This document shows positions 1 to 5,227 of a stretch of 8,641 nucleotides of DNA, in pieces. This stretch comes from Flavobacteriales bacterium UBA4660. GTDB lineage: Bacteria; Bacteroidota; Bacteroidia; Flavobacteriales_D; Sanyastnellaceae. Within the stretch, counting starts at the first letter, position 1. Each line of letters opens with the position of its first letter. Location of the stretch: assembly GCA_002405435.1 (NCBI GenBank), contig DHLU01000076.1:4041-12681 (forward strand). The letters run 5' to 3'. Under the pieces are notes generated by a model that did not search any database, was not told the DNA's origin, and saw only the letters and a list, made by a program, of their open reading frames with translations. Position numbers and translations under genes: made by a program.

Positions 1-114
1 GGCGCGAATGTACACCCGCAATGCTTTCCGGAAAGGTAAAGTTGTAAACTTTCGGCAGCCGGCCCAGGGGAAAGCCGGTGCAGACTACCTTCGCAGCCGC
101 AAATCTGCCGGAAA
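1..114. promoter_or_regulatory. ribF leader with two adjacent dyads
   Basis: This stretch precedes ribF and probably carries its control region or the tail of an upstream gene. It contains a perfect 12-base palindrome (CTTTCCGGAAAG, 24-35) followed closely by a 6-base inverted repeat with a 3-base centre (AAAGTT-GTA-AACTTT, 38-52). TAAAGTTG at 37-44 differs by one base from the Bacteroidota -7 consensus TAnnTTTG, but I see no TTG at the expected -33 distance, so a promoter here is only a weak call. Plus-strand frames reach stops at 37-39 (TAA) and 45-47 (TAA), so an upstream gene could end here; no protein family is recognisable in so short a piece. Confidence 0.3.
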
Positions 115-1053
115 GTGCTGGTTTACAACTCGTTTGAACATTACAAGGCTTCAGGCCCCGCCGTTGTCACTATAGGCACATTCGACGGTGTCCACCTGGG
201 GCACCGGGCCCTACTGAAGCGGGTGTCTGACCTGGCCGCCCGCCAGGGGGGTAAAAGTGTGGTGCTGACCTTTGATCCGCATCCCCGTATGGTGCTGCAT
301 CCTGACGACCACGGCATTAAGCTGCTCAATACCCGGGCAGAAAAGGAAGAACTGCTGCGGCATTGCGGCATTGATGTGTTGCTGCGGGTGCCCTTTTCCG
401 AGGCTTTTTCAAGGATGTCTCCGGCAGAATATGTCAGGGATATTATTGTAAATCAGATAGGTACGACTACATTGGTGGTGGGTTTTGACCACCGCTTCGG
501 CCGAAACCGGGAAGGGGATATTCGTTTGCTCCATGAGCTTTCCGGTTTATATGGCTACACGGGCGAAGAAATTCCGCCCGAAATGGTGGCCTCCCACAAA
601 ATCAGTTCAACCAAAATCCGCCAGGCCCTCTCCGCCGGTGAAGTCGACCTGGCCGGCCAGCTGCTCGGCTACCGCTACGGATTGACTGGCACTGTGGTCA
701 GCGGCGATGGGCGCGGGCGGTCTATCGGTTATCCGACAGCCAACCTGGGCATCGATGACCGAGATAAACTGGTACCGGGTCGCGGGGTCTATGCCGTATG
801 GGTGCACGCCGGAGCAGCATGGCACCACGGGGTGATGAACATCGGCATCAGGCCCACGGTAGGCCAAGACCTGAAGGAAAGCCTCGAGGTGCATATTCCC
901 GGACTGGACCGCGATATTTACGGGCAAAACCTGCGCGTCACCTTTGCCGTAAAAATCCGTGACGAACACAAGTTTGGCTCAATAGATGCGTTGCGTTTGC
1001 GCATCGCAGAAGACATCAAGACCGCCCATGCCTATTTTCAGACACATCCTTAA
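115..1053 (+). CDS. ribF: Bifunctional riboflavin kinase / FAD synthetase
   Basis: This cytoplasmic enzyme phosphorylates riboflavin to FMN and then adenylylates FMN to FAD. The N-terminal FAD synthetase domain (about residues 10-175) shows the nucleotidyltransferase motif GTFDGVHLGH at 21-30, FDPHP at 53-57, GFDHRFGRNREGD at 123-135 and ISSTKIR at 163-169. The C-terminal riboflavin kinase domain (about 185-305) shows GRGRSIGYPTAN at 199-210, GVYAV at 224-228, NIGIRPTVG at 242-250 and the expected catalytic Glu258 in LEVHI. At 312 residues it has the normal full length for the family. The start is GTG at 115: no in-frame ATG lies between it and the upstream stop at 37-39, and it leaves the usual run of about 20 residues before GTFDG. 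It is first in a tight operon with an LRR protein, a PnuC-family permease and a NadR-type kinase. No strong Shine-Dalgarno is visible. The identity is secure; only the start is open. Confidence 0.97.
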   Translation: MLVYNSFEHYKASGPAVVTIGTFDGVHLGHRALLKRVSDLAARQGGKSVVLTFDPHPRMVLHPDDHGIKLLNTRAEKEELLRHCGIDVLLRVPFSEAFSRMSPAEYVRDIIVNQIGTTTLVVGFDHRFGRNREGDIRLLHELSGLYGYTGEEIPPEMVASHKISSTKIRQALSAGEVDLAGQLLGYRYGLTGTVVSGDGRGRSIGYPTANLGIDDRDKLVPGRGVYAVWVHAGAAWHHGVMNIGIRPTVGQDLKESLEVHIPGLDRDIYGQNLRVTFAVKIRDEHKFGSIDALRLRIAEDIKTAHAYFQTHP

Positions 1054-1648
1054 TCTCCTGGCACTTGCGCTTATGCTCTGGCTCGGCCCGGGTGCGCTGC
1101 GGGGCCAGCTGCTTTCTCCCGAAGCACTGAAGGCCCAGCCCGTCATTACAAGCCGCGAAGCCTCCATGGCAGATCCCTCGGCCGTTTACCGCATCGACCT
1201 CACCCGAACCAAACTGAAAACATTTCCTGACTGGGTTTTTTCGCTGCCGAACCTCAATGAACTGATACTCGATAAAAACAAAATCGTATCCATTCCGGAG
1301 CAAATCGGCACGCTCAGCAACCTGCAGCGCCTGAGCATTGCACACAACGCACTCGACACACTTGGGCGGGGAATTTGCGCACTAAACAACCTCCGGTACC
1401 TCAACCTCAGCGACAACTTTATTACGGGTATCGCCGAAGAAATTCAACAACTCAAACAACTCGAATGGCTGATACTGTGGCAAAATCCCATCATGTTTTT
1501 TCCCAACGAAATCGGCATGCTGGAAAATATGAAGGAGCTCGATGTGCTGCACGTAGACCTCAACCAGGAGCAGCAAGACGATTTGCGAAACCTGCTGCCC
1601 AACTGCTACATCCATTTTTCCCCTCCGTGCAATTGTTACAATGACTGA
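1028..1648 (+). CDS. Secreted leucine-rich-repeat protein
   Basis: This is a 206-residue protein with an apparent signal peptide (residues 1 to about 25: a basic residue, then a Leu/Ala-rich core) and an array of leucine-rich repeats. The repeats run from about residue 53 to 192 with an exact 23-residue period; units begin at about 53, 75, 98, 121, 144 and 167, the last degenerate. The consensus NLxxLxLxxNxIxxIPxxIxxL is the bacterial ROCO/SDS22-like type. The short tail carries three cysteines (193, 201, 203) that could cap the repeat solenoid. I chose ATG 1028 because the signal peptide follows directly; an ATG at 986 would add 14 polar residues in front of it. The gene overlaps the end of ribF by 26 bases and the start of the permease gene by 8, which suggests translational coupling. 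LRR proteins usually bind other proteins. The ligand and role are unknown, and there is no catalytic domain. Export is inferred from the N-terminus only. Confidence 0.85.
   Translation: MPIFRHILNLLALALMLWLGPGALRGQLLSPEALKAQPVITSREASMADPSAVYRIDLTRTKLKTFPDWVFSLPNLNELILDKNKIVSIPEQIGTLSNLQRLSIAHNALDTLGRGICALNNLRYLNLSDNFITGIAEEIQQLKQLEWLILWQNPIMFFPNEIGMLENMKELDVLHVDLNQEQQDDLRNLLPNCYIHFSPPCNCYND
1184..1603 (+). repeat. Array of about six 23-residue leucine-rich repeats
   Basis: The repeat is seen in the protein, not as identical DNA. Successive units start NLNELIL, NLQRLSI, NLRYLNL, QLEWLIL and NMKELDV at constant 69-base steps, which is the typical LRR register (LxxLxLxxN). The first unit (YRIDLTRTKL) and the last are degenerate, as expected for capping units. 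Confidence 0.85.
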
Positions 1649-2201
1649 ACGCACCGCGCGGGCGGGTATTCTGCGGGCAACGGAATTCACAGCCGTTGTT
1701 CTCAACCTTTTGTACACCTGGCTTTACATGCACGAGCAAAAATCCGGATTTGTAGCCGGTGCCATAGGTTCTGCCCTCTTCATCTACCTCTGTGCGGTAA
1801 AAAAGCTGTACGCCGAAGCTGTGCTGCAGTTGTTTTATGTCGCTATGGCTCTCTACGGCCTCGCTGCGCCCGACTCCACATGGCAGGTACATGAAACCGG
1901 TTTGGGCTATCACCTGCCCTGGATTGCCTCAGGTTTTGTGAGCGCACTGGCACTGGGTTACGGCCTGAGGAAATTCACCGACCAGCAGCTCCCCTATATA
2001 GATGCTTTTACCTCCGTGTTTGCCTTGATTGCCACCTGGCACATGGTCAATTTCATCCATGAAAACTGGCTCTACTGGATGGCGATTAATACGCTCTCCG
2101 TTTTTATGTACGCCCGCCGCGGACTCCGGCTCGCTTCCGGCATGTTTGTGATCTACCTTGCACTCAGCATCATGGGTTATCTCAACATAAGGATTCACTG
2201 A
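1641..2201 (+). CDS. pnuC: PnuC-family vitamin permease, probably for nicotinamide riboside
   Basis: This 186-residue inner-membrane protein has about seven hydrophobic segments (roughly 12-29, 35-53, 57-76, 92-109, 118-139, 143-159, 164-180), as expected for PnuC transporters. These work by facilitated diffusion, with the substrate trapped by cytoplasmic phosphorylation. Family features include LQLFYxxMALYG at 62-73 and, in the sixth segment, WLYW (143-146) followed by Asn150, then SVFMYxRRGL. The WxxW-xxx-N pattern is associated with nicotinamide riboside binding in characterised PnuC proteins, as far as I recall. The ATG at 1641 lies inside the last codons of the LRR gene (ATGACTGA), so translation is probably coupled. 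A ribosylnicotinamide kinase gene follows after 9 bases, which favours nicotinamide riboside as substrate. However, PnuC relatives also carry thiamine (PnuT) or riboflavin (PnuX/RibM), and ribF in the same operon keeps riboflavin possible. The family is sure; the substrate is inferred. Confidence 0.88.
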   Translation: MTERTARAGILRATEFTAVVLNLLYTWLYMHEQKSGFVAGAIGSALFIYLCAVKKLYAEAVLQLFYVAMALYGLAAPDSTWQVHETGLGYHLPWIASGFVSALALGYGLRKFTDQQLPYIDAFTSVFALIATWHMVNFIHENWLYWMAINTLSVFMYARRGLRLASGMFVIYLALSIMGYLNIRIH

Positions 2202-2210
2202 TTAGCCGCC

Positions 2211-2780
2211 ATGGACTACCGCCCCCTGCTCGTTGCTGTTACCGGTCCGGAGTGTTCGGGGAAAACCACACTGAGCAAAAAAATTGCCCTTGCCCTCGGC
2301 GGCGTTTATGTCGCTGAATATGCGCGCGCCTACCTTGCCGGCAAACCGCACGGCTATGAAGCGCATGACCTGACAGAAATTGCACGGGGCCAGGCAGGGG
2401 CCCTCATGTCAGGAATCGCTGAGGCCGGCGAAGCGCCTTGTCCAATCGTAGTAGCCGACACGGACCTCACGGTCATACGCATCTGGTCAGAAGAGAAATT
2501 TGGAAGAACCGATCCGTTGATCTTACGCCTTCAGCAAGCGGAATCATTTGCCCTCACCCTGCTCTGCGATCCAGCAGGTGTGCCGTGGGAGCCTGATCCC
2601 CTGCGCGAAAACCCCCACGACCGCGACAGGCTCTTTACGCGCTACCTGCAGCACTATAGGGCTGGTAGCGAGCGTTTTGCCATTATTTCGGGCGAACAGG
2701 AAGAACGGCTGCGGTCAGCACTCGATGCCACCCGCAGGTTGATGTCGGTCAGGCATGAGACAATGCGCGGCCGTAAATAA
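2211..2780 (+). CDS. nadR: NadR-type ribosylnicotinamide kinase (AAA_28 P-loop ATPase)
   Basis: This 189-residue P-loop kinase matches the C-terminal ribosylnicotinamide kinase domain of NadR, which phosphorylates nicotinamide riboside to NMN in the cytoplasm and so traps it after uptake. Visible motifs are the Walker A GPECSGKTT (12-20), VAEYAR (34-39), the DTDLTVIRIWSEEKFG segment (83-98) and the W-E-P-D-P-x-R-x-N-P-x-x-R block (126-138). All are typical of NadR-like ATPases. The N-terminal NMN adenylyltransferase domain and the helix-turn-helix of enterobacterial NadR are absent, so NMN must be adenylylated by another enzyme. The ATG at 2211 follows the permease stop by 9 bases, consistent with uptake and trapping by neighbouring genes. 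The 3' end overlaps the convergent vanZ gene by 32 bases. The enzyme family is well supported. Substrate specificity rests on the family and the permease next door; some related P-loop proteins are annotated only as ATP-binding. Confidence 0.87.
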   Translation: MDYRPLLVAVTGPECSGKTTLSKKIALALGGVYVAEYARAYLAGKPHGYEAHDLTEIARGQAGALMSGIAEAGEAPCPIVVADTDLTVIRIWSEEKFGRTDPLILRLQQAESFALTLLCDPAGVPWEPDPLRENPHDRDRLFTRYLQHYRAGSERFAIISGEQEERLRSALDATRRLMSVRHETMRGRK

Positions 2781-3138
2781 CCCTGAAGAGCACGAGTCCG
2801 GCAGCACAGCCTATACCATCCGCCGCGAAATCCAGCATTTCCATGCTGCGTCTCTCAAAGAAAAAACCCTGGTAGGTCTCCAGCAATGCGCCATAGGCCA
2901 GGGTGATGATGGTGCTCCATTTTCTCGCGTGGAATTTCAGGGTGCGGTAAGTATCTTGTTTACGAAACGCGACCATGAGTGCCATCAGCAATATGGCCGA
3001 CATGACCATGTGCGCCGCCTTATCTAAACGGAACAACTGCCAGGGCTCATGGTAAACGAGATCTTCTCCCGGTACGCTGTGCGCGACGAGTATTACCAAC
3101 GCCCAGATCAAGGGCATGATGAAGTGCCTTGAAGACAC
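2749..3138 (-). CDS. VanZ-family membrane protein
   Basis: This is a small integral membrane protein of 129 residues with about four hydrophobic segments (roughly 6-22, 40-58, 74-86, 104-122). It has the VanZ-family signature: SVPG (21-24), D-K-x-x-H (39-43), and in the second half E87, Q90, R96-R97 and D103 followed by a Gly-rich helix. VanZ of enterococci raises teicoplanin resistance, but the biochemical role of the wider family is unsettled, so no resistance function is implied here. The start is uncertain. I prefer GTG at 3138, which lies 13 bases after the gcvH stop and gives the usual short leader before the first membrane segment. TTG at 3162 would overlap gcvH by 11 bases (137 residues), and ATG at 3117 would trim the N-terminus to 122. 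The gene is probably co-transcribed with gcvH, and its 3' end overlaps the nadR-like gene on the other strand. Confidence 0.85.
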   Translation of the reverse strand: MSSRHFIMPLIWALVILVAHSVPGEDLVYHEPWQLFRLDKAAHMVMSAILLMALMVAFRKQDTYRTLKFHARKWSTIITLAYGALLETYQGFFFERRSMEMLDFAADGIGCAAGLVLFRVIYGRALSHA

Positions 3139-3151
3139 GGTAGCCAGCGAA

Positions 3152-3529
3152 TTAACCGACAAGTTCCGCGTAGGCCTTGCTGTCTAGCAGGTGGTCGAGC
3201 GAAGCGCCCTCGCTAACCTCTACTTTGATCATCCAGCCGCCGTTGTAGGGATCTTCATTCACGAGCGCAGGAGAACCTTCGAGCGCCGGATTGACTTCTA
3301 CAATCCTACCGCTCAGGGGCATAAACAGATCACTGACCGTCTTGACGGCTTCCACCGTTCCGAATACGGCGTGCTCGCCGAGCGACTCACCTTTTGTTTC
3401 TATTTCCACAAACACGATATCTCCCAGTTCATGCTGGGCGAAGTCTGTGATGCCGATGGTAGCGATGTTGCCATCCAGTTTTACCCATTCGTGGTCTTTC
3501 GAATAACGGAGATCTGCCGGGATATTCAT
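3152..3529 (-). CDS. gcvH: Glycine cleavage system H protein
   Basis: This lipoylated carrier shuttles the aminomethyl group between the P, T and L proteins during glycine breakdown to CO2, ammonia and methylene-tetrahydrofolate. At 125 residues it is a complete family member. It has YSKDHEWV at 9-16, the GITDFAQHELGDIVFVE region at 26-42, the lipoyl attachment motif VEAVKTVSD with the modified Lys63, GxIVEVN at 74-80, and the NEDPYxxGWM block at 91-100. The ATG at 3529 is clear. The genes for the P and T proteins are not nearby, which is common in Bacteroidota. It is followed directly by the VanZ-family gene. A 55-base gap with a candidate promoter separates it from the upstream surface-protein gene. 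In several Flavobacteriia I recall gcvH and a vanZ-like gene following sprA, a T9SS component gene; that comparison is from memory. Confidence 0.97.
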   Translation of the reverse strand: MNIPADLRYSKDHEWVKLDGNIATIGITDFAQHELGDIVFVEIETKGESLGEHAVFGTVEAVKTVSDLFMPLSGRIVEVNPALEGSPALVNEDPYNGGWMIKVEVSEGASLDHLLDSKAYAELVG

Positions 3530-3548
3530 GTCAAATAAAATTGAGCGC

Positions 3549-3556
3549 CAAACCTA
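3549..3556 (-). promoter_or_regulatory. Candidate -7 promoter element for gcvH-vanZ
   Basis: Read on the minus strand this is TAGGTTTG, an exact match to the Bacteroidota -7 consensus TAnnTTTG. It lies 19 bases before the gcvH ATG, so a transcript starting a few bases downstream would have a leader of only about 10-15 bases. A TTG (in CATTGC) lies 12 bases upstream, closer than the usual 17-23 base spacing of the -33 element, which weakens the call. The rest of the 55-base gap holds a run of seven T on the minus strand and no convincing hairpin. Confidence 0.4.
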
Positions 3557-3584
3557 AAGGAAAAAAAGCAATGATGCAGGGATA

Positions 3585-5216
3585 TTATGGACAAAACAGG
3601 CCGTAACTGCTCATAAAGACCAGCAGGTCGGCAATGTTGACGGAGCCATCACCGTTGAAGTCAGCGGCATCTCCGAATGTGCCGAAGTAGACCATGAAGG
3701 CAAGCAGGTCGGAGACGTTTACTACGTAATTACAGTCAAAATCAACCGGACAGCAAGGTACAGGCATCACCTCCACCTGGGTAATGCAGGCGGCCTGGTT
3801 GCCGGCTGCATCGGTCGCGGTAAAGGTGACCTCCCAAAGTCCGGCGCTATACATTCCGCTGGCATCCGGGCTGCCGTTGTAAGAATTGGTCAGGGTATAG
3901 GAGAGACAGTTTTCCTCTACCGCGGGGACAGGCACCTCCACCTGTATTTCGGTTTCCAGCGGTGAGGTGAGTGTATCACTGACCAGCGGTGTGCAGGCAA
4001 TCAGGGGAGGCTGGGCATCCGTCACACTGAGTGCCAGGGAGCAAGAGGTCGCATTTCCGGAGGCGTCTGTCACAACGATGCTGATGGAAACGCTTTCTCC
4101 CGCATTTACCTGTGTGCCGGGCGGTGGGTCTTGTACAAAGACCGGATCAGGATCACAGTTGTCGCTGATGACAAGCACCTGGGAATAGTCGGCCAGCACA
4201 TGGTAACAGAGTCCGTCGGCGACACTTTCGGTAAGCACACCCTCCGGACAATCGACTGACGGCACGGTTGACTCTAATGCGGAAACCTGAAAAACACAGG
4301 TAGCCTCGTTACCCGCCTCATCGGTAGCCGTGAGTGTAACGGAGACACTGCCCGTAATCAGCGTACCGGCCGGGGGCTCCTGCACCAGCAATGGGGTCGG
4401 GTCGGCATTGTCGGTCACAGTAACCACTGCCGTGTAATCAGGCAGCGCTACCTCACAACCTTCGAGCGAGGGATCGGTCGGGCAGCCGGAGATTACCGGT
4501 GGCTCGGTGTCGCCCACTACGCTGAGCTTGATGTCATCTACGGCAAAACTCGGGTCAGTGGCATTGCCGTCTTCGTTGTTGATCCAGCGGAAGCCGATGC
4601 GCACGTTGGGGTTGTTGTTGGCCGAGGCCGGAAGCGCAATGCTGTAATGGGTCCAAAGGCCCTGGGGCGTGCAGATGCCCGAAAATGTTTTCGGCATGTC
4701 GGCAAGTTGGCTCCAGGCAGCACCATTGAAATACCATAATGTTGCGTTATCGATAAGGTTGCCCCCCTCGATGTAATCAAATTCAAGGGTGATGCCGTCG
4801 TAGGCCGAACAATTAATCACCGGTGATTGCGCCCTTTTGTCTGTGGCCCCGCAGGGCAACAGGAAACAAAAACCTGCCAGGCCCTCATAATACGCCGCCC
4901 CGGGATCAGCCGGCAAACCGAAAATGGCCACAGCCCCCATATGCAGGGTGCGGTCATTTCCGCAACCGCTGCCGCATTGGCCCGGCGCATTGCCATTTTC
5001 AGCTGCACTGATATACCACACACTCGCATTGTTGGCATTGACTCCGGTATTTACACTCGACCATGCACCATTGGGCCCCGGATACGCATTGATCACCGTG
5101 CCCTGGTTGCACCCGGTTCCAAAATCCTCACTCCAGAACACGCTTTGTGCATGGCCGGGGCACATTGCGGACACCATGACTGCGAAGGTGCATAGCAAAG
5201 ACAGCCGTTGTTTCAT
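3585..5216 (-). CDS. Secreted multidomain protein: lectin/MAM-like region, three HYR-type domains, dockerin-like tail
   Basis: This is a 543-residue exported protein. Residues 1-24 form a signal peptide, with likely cleavage after GHAQ. Residues 25-233 look like a MAM/concanavalin-type beta-sandwich: WSEDFG near the start, LEFDYIEGG at 144-152, IGFRWINNEDG at 207-217 and SFAVDDIKL at 223-231. Three HYR/Ig-like repeats follow at about 236-313, 317-399 and 401-484. Each starts near PP or VP-x-x-x-C-P and ends with a TDxAGNxxxC motif (TDASGN in the second). The C-terminus (about 489-543) carries two EF-hand-like loops: D492/D494/N496/D503 and D519/N521/D523/D530, each followed by DLLxFMxxxG. This is the dockerin type I pattern. 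I see no enzyme motif, so adhesion or matrix structure is the likely role. There is no recognisable T9SS sorting domain. The gene begins 11 bases after the large surface-protein gene and is probably co-transcribed with it. Confidence 0.85.
   Translation of the reverse strand: MKQRLSLLCTFAVMVSAMCPGHAQSVFWSEDFGTGCNQGTVINAYPGPNGAWSSVNTGVNANNASVWYISAAENGNAPGQCGSGCGNDRTLHMGAVAIFGLPADPGAAYYEGLAGFCFLLPCGATDKRAQSPVINCSAYDGITLEFDYIEGGNLIDNATLWYFNGAAWSQLADMPKTFSGICTPQGLWTHYSIALPASANNNPNVRIGFRWINNEDGNATDPSFAVDDIKLSVVGDTEPPVISGCPTDPSLEGCEVALPDYTAVVTVTDNADPTPLLVQEPPAGTLITGSVSVTLTATDEAGNEATCVFQVSALESTVPSVDCPEGVLTESVADGLCYHVLADYSQVLVISDNCDPDPVFVQDPPPGTQVNAGESVSISIVVTDASGNATSCSLALSVTDAQPPLIACTPLVSDTLTSPLETEIQVEVPVPAVEENCLSYTLTNSYNGSPDASGMYSAGLWEVTFTATDAAGNQAACITQVEVMPVPCCPVDFDCNYVVNVSDLLAFMVYFGTFGDAADFNGDGSVNIADLLVFMSSYGLFCP
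3588..3752 (-). other. Dockerin-like pair of calcium-binding loops
   Basis: This segment encodes the last 55 residues of the HYR protein. Two loops 27 residues apart have acidic or Asn residues at positions 1, 3, 5 and 12 of an EF-hand-like loop, followed by DLLAFMVYFG and DLLVFMSSYG. Cysteines flank the module (488, 489, 495, 542). Dockerin I modules bind cohesins in clostridial cellulosomes. In Bacteroidota the same fold occurs at the ends of secreted proteins with no known cohesin partner, so its role here is open. Confidence 0.75.
3765..4511 (-). repeat. Three tandem HYR/Ig-like domains
   Basis: These are protein-level repeats of about 80 residues in the secreted protein. The first two are closest: both have a V-Q-x-P-P-x-G-T turn followed by an S-V-S-x-x-x-x-x-T-D core and a closing GNxxxC. 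The third keeps the TDAAGNQAAC ending but replaces the VQ-PP-GT turn with a different insertion. HYR domains are extracellular beta-sandwiches linked to adhesion. The DNA copies have diverged, so this is an old duplication. Confidence 0.75.
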
Positions 5217-5227
5217 CTGAACGAAGT

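Noticed and set aside
38..52. AT-rich inverted repeat as a rho-independent terminator of an upstream gene
   Set aside because: The stem is only six base pairs and AT-rich, with no proper T-tract after it, and no upstream gene is identifiable.
1..114. FMN riboswitch before ribF
   Set aside because: The conserved RFN-element segments and multi-stem layout are not visible, and the leader is short.
1..141. Minus-strand frame open from an ATG at 141 to the left edge (47 codons)
   Set aside because: It would overlap the well-supported ribF start by 27 bases in divergent orientation and cover the dyads. An open run of this length is fairly likely by chance at this GC content, and the peptide matches no family I know.
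607..969. Long antisense frame inside ribF
   Set aside because: It lies wholly opposite a conserved enzyme gene, has no recognisable domain, and reflects the codon composition of ribF.
986..1027. Upstream ATG as the start of the LRR protein
   Set aside because: It would add 14 residues in front of the signal peptide and lengthen the overlap with ribF to 68 bases; ATG 1028 fits an exported protein better.
2755..3027. Plus-strand frame downstream of the nadR-like gene
   Set aside because: It is the complement of the vanZ gene, which shows clear family motifs and membrane segments. The plus-strand peptide has none.
3558..3575. Short hairpin plus seven T on the minus strand as a terminator after the HYR protein gene
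   Set aside because: The possible stem (GCA/TGC) is only three base pairs, too weak to call a terminator.
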